A DNA stretch of 44,282 bases from NCBI GenBank assembly GCA_016841765.1, contig JAENYN010000039.1, positions 1 through 44,282 of the forward strand, read 5' to 3'. The notes beneath the pieces were generated by a model. That model saw only the letters and a program-made list of their open reading frames with translations, ran no database searches and had not been told where the DNA came from. Of the stretch, positions 26,141 through 34,536 are shown piece after piece. A program made the translations under genes and the position numbers. Positions within the stretch are counted from its first letter, which is position 1, and each line of letters begins with the position of its first letter. The stretch comes from Guptibacillus hwajinpoensis (lineage in GTDB: Bacteria > Bacillota > Bacilli > Bacillales > Bacillaceae_O).

Positions 26141-27697
26141 CGCATATTCGACTGCCCTTGTTTCACGAATGACAGTCACTTTTATATGCCCCGGATAATC
26201 CAGTTCATCTTCAATTTGCTTGCGTATGTCGCGTGCCAGACGATATGCCTCTAAGTCATCAATCATATCAGGTTTGACCATAATGCGAATTTCACGGCCT
26301 GCCTGGATGGCAAACGATTTTTCAACACCCTCGAACGACTCTGAAATATCTTCAAGCTTCTCCAAACGGCGAATATAGTTTTCGAGCGTTTCACTGCGTG
26401 CACCTGGTCTTGCCGCTGACAATGCGTCAGCTGCAGCCACAAGAACGGCAATGATGGAGGTTGGCTCTGTATCCCCATGGTGTGATGCGATACTGTTGAT
26501 CACTACAGGATGTTCTTTATACTTGGTTGCAAGTTCCACACCAATTTCAACATGGCTTCCTTCCACTTCGTGGTCAATCGCTTTTCCGATATCGTGCAGC
26601 AGGCCGGCTCGTTTGGCGAGCGTTTCGTCTTCACCAAGTTCGGCTGCCATAAGTCCGGATAGATAAGCGACTTCCATCGAGTGCTTGAGTACATTTTGCC
26701 CGTAGCTTGTACGGAATTTCAAGCGGCCAAGAATTTTGATCAAATCAGGATGCAGTCCGTGCACTCCAACTTCGAATGTCGTCTGTTCACCGACTTCGCG
26801 GATATATTCATCAACCTCTCGGCGTGACTTATCCACCATTTCCTCGATGCGTGCCGGATGAATCCTTCCATCCTGGACAAGCTTTTCAAGGGCAAGCCGG
26901 GCCGTTTCTCTCCGAATCGGATCAAATCCTGATAAAATTACTGCTTCAGGTGTATCATCAATGATCAGGTCAATGCCTGTCAACGTTTCCAGCGTACGGA
27001 TGTTCCGCCCTTCACGTCCAATGATACGTCCTTTCATTTCATCATTAGGCAAATTCACGACAGACACGGTCGTTTCGGCGACATGATCAGCCGCACAGCG
27101 CTGAATCGCAAGTGAAAGAATGTCTTTCGCTTTCTTATCCGCTTCTTCCTTCGCTCTTGCTTCACTCTCTTTAACCATGACGGCCATTTCATGAGAGACT
27201 TCTTTCTCGACACTGTCGATGATAAGCTGCTTCGCATCTTCCCGGGATAAGCCGGAAATGCGTTCCAGTTCAACCTGCTGCTGTTCCAGCATTTCTTCCA
27301 CTTTGCTTTCCAACTCTTCAACTCGTTGTTGTCGTGTCGTCAGAGAATCTTCGCGCTTTTCAAGCATGCTCTCCTTCTTATCAAGCATTTCACTTTTGCG
27401 GTCCAAATTCTCCTCTTTGTGCATTAAACGATTTTCCTGTTTTTGTAGTTCGTTCCTTCTTTCCCGAATATCACGTTCCGATTCAGTACGGAACTTGTGA
27501 ATTTCATCCTTCGCTTCAAGAAGCGCCTCTTTCTTGGATGCATCTGCTTCGCGCTTCCCATCTTCAATGATTTGCTGGGCTGCATGTTCGGCGCTTGAAA
27601 TCTTCGCTTCAGCAAAGGTCTTTCGAACGAAGTAACCAACAACTGCACCGACGATAATGGCAAGCAAAATGGAGATGATGGCTGTGGTAAAATCCAT
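26135..27697 (-). CDS. rny: Ribonuclease Y
   Basis: RNase Y is the membrane-anchored endonuclease that starts bulk mRNA decay in Firmicutes. The 520-aa protein has one N-terminal transmembrane helix (about 5-24), a long coiled coil (30-200), a KH domain with GRIIGREG (223-230) and an HD domain with the catalytic His-Asp at 368-369 (LLHDIGK), all at usual positions. The start is preceded by GGGGAGGTG. Its modulator RicA is encoded about 10 kb away in the same window, and ymdB follows it. Confidence 0.98.
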   Translation of the reverse strand: MDFTTAIISILLAIIVGAVVGYFVRKTFAEAKISSAEHAAQQIIEDGKREADASKKEALLEAKDEIHKFRTESERDIRERRNELQKQENRLMHKEENLDRKSEMLDKKESMLEKREDSLTTRQQRVEELESKVEEMLEQQQVELERISGLSREDAKQLIIDSVEKEVSHEMAVMVKESEARAKEEADKKAKDILSLAIQRCAADHVAETTVSVVNLPNDEMKGRIIGREGRNIRTLETLTGIDLIIDDTPEAVILSGFDPIRRETARLALEKLVQDGRIHPARIEEMVDKSRREVDEYIREVGEQTTFEVGVHGLHPDLIKILGRLKFRTSYGQNVLKHSMEVAYLSGLMAAELGEDETLAKRAGLLHDIGKAIDHEVEGSHVEIGVELATKYKEHPVVINSIASHHGDTEPTSIIAVLVAAADALSAARPGARSETLENYIRRLEKLEDISESFEGVEKSFAIQAGREIRIMVKPDMIDDLEAYRLARDIRKQIEDELDYPGHIKVTVIRETRAVEYAK

Positions 27698-27784
27698 AAT
27701 TTCACCTCCCCTTGCTATTAACTTGGTTTCATTCTTTGTCTTTTGTCGGCAAATACATGGCAGTCAGAATCCCTATAAAATCAA

Positions 27785-27814
27785 GTTATACAGAGAAACA
27801 CGCCAAACTGTTAA
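27785..27814 (-). promoter_or_regulatory. SigA promoter of rny
   Basis: On the minus strand TTAACA (-35, 27814-27809), an 18-bp spacer and TATAAC (-10, 27790-27785), each with one mismatch, lie about 90 bases ahead of rny. Confidence 0.5.
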
Positions 27815-27874
27815 GGATAAAAAAGAAAGAACACAATCTAATTGTATAGGCGGGTTTTTCCAATGTCAAGCTAT

Positions 27875-28085
27875 GAAATGCGAAGGTCGCCTGCTAAGCG
27901 GCGTACGCATAAGCGAGGGCATCCGCAGGAAGGTGATCTTTCCTTCCGGAGGAGGCCACCGCTTATGACGATAGCCGCTGGCGACCGCAGCTGGACAAAT
28001 GAAATGCGAAGGTCGCCTGCTAAGCGGCGTACGCATAAGCGAGGGCATCCGCAGGAAGGTGCCCTTTCCTTCCGTGGAGCTCATC
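27875..28085 (+). repeat. Family A tandem array, 1.6 copies of a 126-bp unit
   Basis: The unit begins GAAATGCGAAGGTCGCC and repeats at 28001. Both copies share GCTAAGCGGCGTACGCATAA, CCGCAGGAAGGTG and TTTCCTTCCG; the second breaks off after CCTTCCGTGG. Stems GGTCGCC/GGCGACC, AGCGGC/GCCGCT and ATAAGCG/CGCTTAT nest across the unit. The tail seen in other copies is absent. Confidence 0.85.
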
Positions 28086-28173
28086 TCTCATCTCAATTGC
28101 CGTTAACTGGACAGCATGGAAAATGGGATTCTCCCCGTACAATGTGAGCAGGTTTGCTGTAAGCATTGAAGAT

Positions 28174-28206
28174 TAGAAAAAAGCACAGCGGAAACTGTGC
28201 TTTTTC
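28174..28206 (-). terminator. Terminator of recA
   Basis: The stem AAAAAGCACAG-CGGAAA-CTGTGCTTTTT lies just beyond the recA stop and has T-runs in both directions. Confidence 0.9.
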
Positions 28207-28210
28207 ATTT

Positions 28211-29251
28211 CTATAAGTTAAGTTCTTCCTGACCGTCTTCTTCTTTCGCTTCTGCACTTGCAGAATTATCAAGCCCATGGTACTCACGGACCTGCTTCTG
28301 GATGGCGAGACGGGTATCCGGATTCTCTTTAAGGAACACTTTCGCATTTTCGCGTCCCTGTCCAAGGCGCTCTTCATTATATGAATACCATGCGCCGCTT
28401 TTCTGGACAATATCCAGATCGGAAGCGATATCCAGGATTTCTCCCTCTTTGGAAATCCCTTCCCCGTACATGATATCCACTTCAGCCGTTTTGAAAGGAG
28501 GTGCAACTTTATTTTTGACAACTTTGATCTTCGCTTTGTTGCCGACCATGTCATTGCCCTGTTTCAGCGTTTCGGCACGGCGGACTTCAAGCCGTACGGA
28601 AGAATAGAATTTAAGTGCACGTCCGCCAGGAGTCGTTTCCGGATTTCCGAACATGACACCGACTTTTTCACGAATCTGGTTAATGAAGATGGCGATGGTA
28701 TTGGACTTGCTGATTGCACCGGAAAGTTTACGCAGCGCCTGTGACATCAGGCGGGCCTGCAAACCGACATGCGAATCGCCCATTTCACCTTCAATCTCTG
28801 CTTTTGGCACGAGTGCTGCTACCGAGTCGATGACAAGGATATCAACCGCTCCACTTCTTACAAGCGCTTCTGCGATTTCCAGCGCCTGTTCGCCGGTATC
28901 CGGCTGTGAAAGCAAAAGTTCGTCAATGTTGACGCCAAGTTTCTGGGCATATACAGGATCAAGCGCATGCTCTGCATCAATGAATGCAGCCTGGCCGCCT
29001 GTTTGCTGGACTTCAGCCAGGGCATGAAGTGCAACTGTCGTTTTACCGGAGGATTCCGGTCCGTATATTTCAATGACGCGCCCGCGCGGGTATCCGCCTA
29101 CTCCAAGTGCCACATCCAGGGCAAGGGAGCCGCTTGAGATCGTGGAGACCCTCCGTTCGGTCTGTTCTCCCAACTTCATGATGGAACCTTTGCCGAATTG
29201 TTTCTCTATTTGTCTTAAAGCCATATCTAAGGCTGCTTTTCGATCGCTCAA
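28211..29251 (-). CDS. recA: Recombinase RecA
   Basis: RecA forms filaments on single-stranded DNA, catalyses strand exchange and triggers LexA self-cleavage. The 346-aa protein has Walker A GPESSGKT (64-71), the LVIDSVAAL segment, [14 protein letters not shown] with the L2 loop GNPETTPGG, and an acidic C-terminal tail ([10 protein letters not shown]). The start is TTG (MSDRKAAL), preceded by GAGGAGG. Its own promoter has a LexA box, and a terminator follows. Confidence 0.98.
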   Translation of the reverse strand: MSDRKAALDMALRQIEKQFGKGSIMKLGEQTERRVSTISSGSLALDVALGVGGYPRGRVIEIYGPESSGKTTVALHALAEVQQTGGQAAFIDAEHALDPVYAQKLGVNIDELLLSQPDTGEQALEIAEALVRSGAVDILVIDSVAALVPKAEIEGEMGDSHVGLQARLMSQALRKLSGAISKSNTIAIFINQIREKVGVMFGNPETTPGGRALKFYSSVRLEVRRAETLKQGNDMVGNKAKIKVVKNKVAPPFKTAEVDIMYGEGISKEGEILDIASDLDIVQKSGAWYSYNEERLGQGRENAKVFLKENPDTRLAIQKQVREYHGLDNSASAEAKEEDGQEELNL

Positions 29252-29282
29252 ATTATTTCCTCCTCATATTGTAACTATTACT

Positions 29283-29311
29283 ATTCTACCCTTTTTTTTA
29301 TCATTTGCCAA
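29283..29311 (-). promoter_or_regulatory. SigA promoter of recA
   Basis: On the minus strand TTGGCA (29311-29306), a 17-bp spacer and TAGAAT (29288-29283), one mismatch each, lie 32 bases ahead of the recA start. Confidence 0.75.
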
Positions 29312-29320
29312 GAGAAAAGG

Positions 29321-29334
29321 CGAACATTTATTCG
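29321..29334. promoter_or_regulatory. LexA (DinR) operator of recA
   Basis: CGAAC-ATTT-ATTCG matches the Bacillus LexA box CGAACN4GTTCG with one mismatch and lies ten bases upstream of the -35, indicating SOS control. Confidence 0.75.
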
Positions 29335-29501
29335 ATATTTTTTCGGCGTTTTCCCTATAAGGAAAAATGGGATTTCCCCAGGCAAAACAGTTTTTTCATC
29401 AAGGAAACCCGCTTTTTTCATTTTGGTTGATCTTTGGCGGATTGCCCAAAAGATCGGATCGGCAGCCTGCTGGCGGTGTCCGCCTGCACATAATAAAACC
29501 G

Positions 29502-30743
29502 TTACAGTTTTTTCAATTCCTGAATCAGTTCGAACAGGCCGTGTTTCACAGTCCGGGACCTGATCATATCTCTCGTTCCGGCCAAATTCAACTTATGGAC
29601 AACGGCTGGCCGTCCATTGCAGGCAACTCCGACATAGACGAGGCCTGCCGGTTTCCCTTCACTGCCGGATGGACCGGCATTCCCGGTGAAACTGACTCCG
29701 ATATCAGATCCCAGAATCAAACGGACATTTTCCGCCATTGATGCAGCACATGATTCACTCACTGCCCCATCGGTTTCCAGGACACCAAATGGTACGTCCA
29801 GCAGCTTTTCTTTCAGTTTGTTGTTATAGGCGACAATGCCGCCGGCAACTGCCTTCGAGGCTCCGGGATAATCGGTCAGGGCACCTGTGAACATGCCGCC
29901 TGTCAGGCTTTCCGCTGCAGAAACCGTCATGTTCTTTTCCAGTAGAAGCGAGAAGGCAACTTGAGCGAGAGATGCACGATCGTCCCCGTAATAGTAGTCG
30001 CCGACTCGCCCCAGAATATCTTCCTTGAGCGACCCGTTCATTTTTCTCGCTTCATCAAGGCTGGCGTGCTTTGCGGTCAGCCGCAGTGTCACTTCCCCTT
30101 CTGCAGCCAGTGGAGCAATGGTCGGATTGCTCTGGGCATCAATCAAATCTTCAATTTCCGTTTCCAGGCTGGATTCTCCGATACCGAAAAAACGGAGTAC
30201 TGTGGATTCAATCTTTTCCGTGCCATCAAGCTTGCTGTGTAAAAAAGGGGCTGCATAGCGATCGAACATCGGTGTTAGCTCCCGGGGCGGGCCGGGCAGC
30301 AGAAGGAACAGCTTGCCGCCTGTTTCTGCGGCCATGCCCGGTGCCATGCCGTTATCATTTGGGAAAACAGTTCCTTTTTCAAAAACAAGTGCCTGTTTTT
30401 CATTGTTCGGCGTCATGGTCTTGCCTGTTTTACGGTAATACTCTTTGATTCGTCCCATTGCTTCACTGTCAAGTGTCAGCCTTTGCCCGATCACTTCCGC
30501 AACGACATCTTTGGTCAGATCATCCTTGGTCGGGCCGAGTCCGCCTGTCAGAATAATCGTATCAGAACGTTCGGCTGCGCGGCTGATCACCGCCCGCAGC
30601 CTTTCAGCATTATCGCCTGCCACCGTATGATAGAACACGTTGATCCCCATCTCGGCTAAACGGCGGGACAGGAACTGGGCGTTAGTGTTGCAGATTTGTC
30701 CGAGAAGGAGCTCGGAACCGACTGCAATGATTTCAGCATTCAT
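29502..30743 (-). CDS. cinA: CinA, nicotinamide-nucleotide amidohydrolase / competence-damage protein
   Basis: The 413-aa protein has an N-terminal molybdopterin-binding-like (COG1058) domain (MNAEIIAVGSELLLGQ, LTGGLGPTKDD near 65-75) and a C-terminal PncC domain (SAAESLTGGMFTGALTD, VAYNNKLKEKLL, GVSFTGNAGPSG). The latter is the NMN deamidase signature of pyridine nucleotide recycling. CinA is competence-induced in several Firmicutes and often lies just upstream of recA, as here. Start ATG follows GGGGGAG. No terminator is obvious in the 250-bp gap before recA, so partial co-transcription is likely. Confidence 0.96.
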   Translation of the reverse strand: MNAEIIAVGSELLLGQICNTNAQFLSRRLAEMGINVFYHTVAGDNAERLRAVISRAAERSDTIILTGGLGPTKDDLTKDVVAEVIGQRLTLDSEAMGRIKEYYRKTGKTMTPNNEKQALVFEKGTVFPNDNGMAPGMAAETGGKLFLLLPGPPRELTPMFDRYAAPFLHSKLDGTEKIESTVLRFFGIGESSLETEIEDLIDAQSNPTIAPLAAEGEVTLRLTAKHASLDEARKMNGSLKEDILGRVGDYYYGDDRASLAQVAFSLLLEKNMTVSAAESLTGGMFTGALTDYPGASKAVAGGIVAYNNKLKEKLLDVPFGVLETDGAVSESCAASMAENVRLILGSDIGVSFTGNAGPSGSEGKPAGLVYVGVACNGRPAVVHKLNLAGTRDMIRSRTVKHGLFELIQELKKL

Positions 30744-30825
30744 CGACTATCTCCCCCTGTCATGATATAGAGTGCAGGCTTGCGCACAAGTACGGGTCTT
30801 TTACAGCAGGGTCCAGGGGATATCT

Positions 30826-31404
30826 TTATTTTGACGACAATAGAATTTGTTTGTTCTTAGCAAAATAGTCCCAACCGGAAAGAATGGTAAAAATGATAGC
30901 GACCCAGAGCGCAATTTGGGCAAATGGGAATCCGATTGCTGCAAAGCCGATATTATGGAGTAAAAGTGCCGAAATTGCGATAATTTGTGCCCACATCTTG
31001 ATTTTCCCCATCTGGGCAGCAGCAAGGACTTCCCCCTCACTGGCAGCGACAAGGCGCAGCCCGGTAACTGCAAATTCCCGGAATATAATGATAAACGCCA
31101 TCCAGGACGGCACAAACTGCATTTCCACCAGTACAAGCAGCGCCGCGGTAACAAGCAGTTTATCGGCAAGGGGGTCCAGGAATTTCCCCAGGTTGGTGAC
31201 AAGGTTATGTTTACGGGCATAATGGCCGTCAACCCAATCGGTGGAAGCGGCAAAAATGAAAATGAGAGCGCCGACAAGGTGTTCTGCCGGCATGGTCGCT
31301 CCGAGCAAAGTGACCTCCCCCCACCCAAAAGGAACAAGCATGATAATGAGGAAAAGCGGGATAAGCATGATTCTGGAAACCGTAATTCGATTAGGAATAT
31401 TCAT
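30826..31404 (-). CDS. pgsA: CDP-diacylglycerol-glycerol-3-phosphate 3-phosphatidyltransferase
   Basis: PgsA makes phosphatidylglycerophosphate, the committed step to phosphatidylglycerol and cardiolipin. The 192-aa integral membrane protein has the CDP-alcohol phosphatidyltransferase motif DGHYARKHNLVTNLGKFLDPLAD (split here only to name its key residues: DG, AR, G and the two late Asp) near residues 59-81, and several hydrophobic helices. It begins MNIPNRITVSR as usual for the family, with GGAGGA upstream. It sits between the RodZ-like gene and cinA, a conserved order. Confidence 0.96.
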   Translation of the reverse strand: MNIPNRITVSRIMLIPLFLIIMLVPFGWGEVTLLGATMPAEHLVGALIFIFAASTDWVDGHYARKHNLVTNLGKFLDPLADKLLVTAALLVLVEMQFVPSWMAFIIIFREFAVTGLRLVAASEGEVLAAAQMGKIKMWAQIIAISALLLHNIGFAAIGFPFAQIALWVAIIFTILSGWDYFAKNKQILLSSK

Positions 31405-31481
31405 TTGTCTGTCCTCCTATATTGTCAGTAATTGTTGGAATGAAAAGTAAACGAGAGCCATCAAATCGATGACCCTTCCAT

Positions 31482-32378
31482 TTACTGTGCAGTATCTGCT
31501 GTTTTGTTAATTGTCACGTATTGATGTATCGTTTTGCGGGGATCATTCGGATAGGTGAACGCTTCCCCGTTTATCTTGACATCAAGCTCATAGGCCCGCC
31601 CGATATTCAGTTCGACTGACGATTCGCCGCTGACATCGAGCTCAAGAGGCTTGTCCTTTGACACCGATCCGTCAAAGAAAACCTTTCCTTTATCATTTCG
31701 GACCCGCAGATAGCTTTCTCCAGGCGAAGTGAAATAAAGGACAAATTGATCGGCATTTTTCAACTCATATGTGGAACGCTTCCCTTTTTGTTCTGTCTTG
31801 ACAAGCTCTTGCGCCGGCGCCTTTTCTTCGGCAGGTTCCTGTTTCTGATCTTCATCGGAACCTGATCCGCTGCCGTTTTCTCCTTTACCACCATCCGTTT
31901 CTTCCGGCACCTCTTCCCCAACTTCCTTTTCGACCGAGGTTTCCTGATTGCTGCCGGCAGAATCTGTTTCATCCGTCACGCGCCCCTGAAAGAAGATCCA
32001 CAGGGCTCCAATAAGCAATACAATCAACGTGATCGTCACGATCATCGGCAAAATGCTTGCTGTACTTTTCCGCCGTCTGGAAGGCGCAGCTTTTTTACTC
32101 GTCTGCACCCTGGAAAGCTGTGGCGCCATTTCAGTTGCACTCGGTGCAGGGATGTCGTCTTTATATTCGTCAAAAATCTTATCCGAGTGCAGCCCGACAG
32201 CTTCAGCGTATTGTTTAATGAATGCCCGTGTATAAAACTTGCCTGGCATGATATCATAGTTCCCTTCCTCGATTGCGGCCAGGTAACGTTTTTGGATCTT
32301 GGTATGTTCCTGGAGGCTTTCGAGGGACAGGCCTTTTTCTTCTCTCGCTTCTTTGAGCCGTTGCCCTAATTCAGTCAA
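31482..32378 (-). CDS. ymfM: RodZ-like helix-turn-helix membrane protein (YmfM)
   Basis: The 298-aa protein has a cytoplasmic RodZ-type HTH_25 domain (about 1-70: LGQRLKEAREEKGLSLESLQEHTKI), a basic stretch, one transmembrane helix (about 109-130), an acidic low-complexity extracellular linker and a C-terminal DUF4115 beta domain. RodZ proteins link MreB filaments to the wall-elongation machinery. I choose TTG (MTELGQR) because GGAAGGTG lies at good spacing; an upstream GTG three codons earlier overlaps it. Next genes are pgsA and cinA. Confidence 0.93.
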   Translation of the reverse strand: MTELGQRLKEAREEKGLSLESLQEHTKIQKRYLAAIEEGNYDIMPGKFYTRAFIKQYAEAVGLHSDKIFDEYKDDIPAPSATEMAPQLSRVQTSKKAAPSRRRKSTASILPMIVTITLIVLLIGALWIFFQGRVTDETDSAGSNQETSVEKEVGEEVPEETDGGKGENGSGSGSDEDQKQEPAEEKAPAQELVKTEQKGKRSTYELKNADQFVLYFTSPGESYLRVRNDKGKVFFDGSVSKDKPLELDVSGESSVELNIGRAYELDVKINGEAFTYPNDPRKTIHQYVTINKTADTAQ

Positions 32379-32397
32379 TAAAAACACCTTCCACTAT

Positions 32398-33189
32398 TTA
32401 GAAATCGAACATGGAGAAACCCGAGTCCGCTGCCAGCGGGCTTTCATCCATAACCTCATATTTTATTTCCTCTTCCGGATCATTCCGCAGCTCAATGATA
32501 TAATCAAAATCTTCCAGCTTGTATTCCGATTCCCGCACAAAAATATCCGGATGTTCAATCACCTTGACGGCCGGCATCCGCATGATTTCACGGACGAGCT
32601 GCCAGTGCTTTTCCGATGCGCGCTTCGTTGAAACGACACCATCAATGATAAAAATGTTATCTTCACTGTATTCATCATGCAAAAGCGAACTGCGGACTGT
32701 TTGCTTCAGCAAGGTCGAAGATACGAACAGCCATTTTTTGTTGGCACAAACGGCACCTGCAACGATGGATTCCGTCTTCCCGACTCTCGGCATGCCTCGG
32801 ATGCCGATCAATTTATGGCCTTTTTGCTTGAAAAGCTCCGCCAGGAAATCGACAAGGAGACCGAGTTCGTCACGGACAAACCGGAATGTCTTTTTATCAT
32901 CGGCATCCCGCTGAATATACCGTCCGTGCCTCACTGCAAGGACATCCCGCAGCTTGGGGCGCCTCAGCTTCGTAACCGTGATATTATCCATCGTCTGTAA
33001 AATCGATTCCAGCCGTTCGACTTGTTCGTCTCGTTCACAGAGAAGCAGCATGCCGCGCCGGCTGTCATTTACTCCATTGATTGTCAGGATATTTATGGAA
33101 AGCATTCCAAGCAATGACGAAATATCACCGAGCAGGCCCGGCCGATTAATATGGATTTCATATTCAAGATACCATTCTTTTTTAGACAT
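32398..33189 (-). CDS. ymfK: DUF3388 family protein (YmfK)
   Basis: The 263-aa protein begins with an ACT-like fold (WYLEYEIHINRPGLLGDISSLLGML, about 5-30) typical of ligand-binding regulators. It is followed by the DUF3388 region, which contains GIRGMPRVGKTESIVAGAV (about 145-165), a P-loop-like GxxRVGKTE stretch, and VSSTLLKQTVRSSL. Function is unknown. It is predicted soluble. The start MSKKEW has GAGAGGA upstream. It is 19 bp ahead of ymfM and a conserved member of the ymf-pgsA-cinA-recA cluster. Confidence 0.88.
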   Translation of the reverse strand: MSKKEWYLEYEIHINRPGLLGDISSLLGMLSINILTINGVNDSRRGMLLLCERDEQVERLESILQTMDNITVTKLRRPKLRDVLAVRHGRYIQRDADDKKTFRFVRDELGLLVDFLAELFKQKGHKLIGIRGMPRVGKTESIVAGAVCANKKWLFVSSTLLKQTVRSSLLHDEYSEDNIFIIDGVVSTKRASEKHWQLVREIMRMPAVKVIEHPDIFVRESEYKLEDFDYIIELRNDPEEEIKYEVMDESPLAADSGFSMFDF

Positions 33190-33372
33190 GGTTCCTCTCC
33201 TCTCCATCATTTACTTTCATATAAATGATGTGTATGTAATGACCATGAAAGATAACCTAAAACTATCATATCTAATTTTTCCAAGTAAGAAAAGGGAGAG
33301 AAGGAATAGGAACAAAAATAATTATACCTTTAAAAACCGAACCGTTGCATTTCCCCCTCTGCATACAAATGA

Positions 33373-33397
33373 GTGCCAGGCACTAATGCCTGGCACT
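33373..33397. terminator. Perfect palindrome downstream of ymfJ
   Basis: AGTGCCAGGCA-CTAA-TGCCTGGCACT is a perfect hairpin between ymfJ and ymfK. It lacks a proper T-run. GTGCCWGGCAC-type palindromes are common dispersed elements in Bacillaceae, so it may be a small repeat rather than a true terminator. Confidence 0.5.
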
Positions 33398-33440
33398 TCG
33401 CTGACGGTATATAACTTTAAATAAAGGAGCGCTTCTGTGT

Positions 33441-33692
33441 TTACTTCTCCTGTTCGACAAGCTTTACCATCATATTGGCGATGGCATGCTGTTCTTCCGG
33501 GGATGCAACATTCCAAAGATCTGCAAGGACTTTTTCCTGCTCATTTTTCGGTTCTACTTGCCTGGCAAGATAGTCGCCGATTTGATAAGCAAGATCGGTG
33601 ACTGTGTTCTCATTGATTCCTTCCTGTTCTGCCTGGCCAAGCCTGTCTCCCAAGAAATGTTTCCACTGTTCCCAGTTATCAAGTACTGACAT
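33441..33692 (-). CDS. ymfJ: DUF3243 family protein (YmfJ)
   Basis: This 83-aa helical protein starts MSVLDNWEQWKHFLGDRLGQAE and is a DUF3243 member equivalent to B. subtilis YmfJ. No catalytic motif is visible and the role is unknown. AAGGAGGGA gives a clear start. It lies between ymfI and ymfK as in B. subtilis. Confidence 0.9.
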   Translation of the reverse strand: MSVLDNWEQWKHFLGDRLGQAEQEGINENTVTDLAYQIGDYLARQVEPKNEQEKVLADLWNVASPEEQHAIANMMVKLVEQEK

Positions 33693-33759
33693 GATATTCC
33701 CTCCTTAAGGTATGTTCGATGCTAGTTTGTACCTTTTTGAAGGAAATATGCATGAAAAA

Positions 33760-34485
33760 TCAACAATGCCATGCCCCGTTGACGGATAACACTTGTCCGC
33801 TGACATATGCACTTTTTTCTGACGCCAAAAACATGATGGAATCAGCAATTTCTTCTGGCCGGGCAAATCTTCGCATCGGGATTTCTTCACGAAGGTGAGA
33901 AAGGTCTTCTTCACTGTATCCTTTCATCATTTCTGTATCAACAACTCCAGGCGCAACAGCATTCACCGTGATGCCGTTTGCCGCCGTTTCTTTTGCCAGC
34001 GCCTTTACGAACGCGTTTTGCCCGCCCTTGACCATTGAATAAAGAACTTCAAAGGACGCTCCTGTCAATCCCCAAATCGATGAGACGACAATGATCCTGC
34101 CATGCTGTTTTCTCAGCATACCGGGAATGAGGGCACGCGAAATGATGAACAGGCTTTCCAGATGGAGCCTCGTCAATTCTTCGACAGCTTCATCTCCGGT
34201 ATCACCCACAAGGCCGGTGACGCTCTTCCCTCCGGCATAAATCATCACATCGATATCATGCAACAGGGATGTCAGCAGATGATTTGCGCCGCCGGGCCGG
34301 GACAAGTCCGCCCGGACAGGGTATGCTTCCACGCCGAGCATCCGGGCAGTGCCGGTCAATTCTTCGATTGGATCGGGATTGTTATTGTAATGCAAATAAA
34401 CAGAATAGCCATTTTCCATCAGCTTGAGGGCAGCGGCTTTACCGATGCCGCCGCTGGCCCCGGTTACAAGTGCCGTTTTCATCAT
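33760..34485 (-). CDS. ymfI: SDR-family reductase YmfI (EF-P 5-aminopentanone reductase)
   Basis: The 241-aa short-chain dehydrogenase has the cofactor motif TGASGGIGKA (about 9-18), the catalytic serine in VVSSIWG and YSMVKGG (YxxxK), then NAVAPGVVDTEM. B. subtilis YmfI is reported to act in the 5-aminopentanol modification of translation factor EF-P, and the gene's place beside ymfH and ymfF, which are tied to the same modification, supports that over a generic 3-oxoacyl-ACP reductase role. The first of two tandem ATGs follows AGGGGA. Confidence 0.9.
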   Translation of the reverse strand: MMKTALVTGASGGIGKAAALKLMENGYSVYLHYNNNPDPIEELTGTARMLGVEAYPVRADLSRPGGANHLLTSLLHDIDVMIYAGGKSVTGLVGDTGDEAVEELTRLHLESLFIISRALIPGMLRKQHGRIIVVSSIWGLTGASFEVLYSMVKGGQNAFVKALAKETAANGITVNAVAPGVVDTEMMKGYSEEDLSHLREEIPMRRFARPEEIADSIMFLASEKSAYVSGQVLSVNGAWHC

Positions 34486-34536
34486 TCTACCATCCCCTGC
34501 ATGTTGGTCCCGGACATTGAAAGTTTCATGCTAAAA

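Larger units (their letters stand above)
27698..28210. other. rny-recA intergenic region
   Basis: This 513-bp gap holds the rny promoter and leader, a 1.6-copy family A array, about 85 bp of unique sequence and the recA terminator. Open frames of 72-101 codons on both strands are repeat-derived. Confidence 0.7.

Noticed and set aside
27842-28147. A 101-codon plus-strand frame with internally repeated peptide (RRSPAKRRTHKRGHPQEG)
   Set aside because: The peptide repeat is just the translation of the 126-bp DNA repeat. The opposite strand is open too, and there is no start signal.
29460-29490. GGCGG-ACA-CCGCC hairpin downstream of cinA as a terminator
   Set aside because: The stem is only five base pairs with no following T-run.
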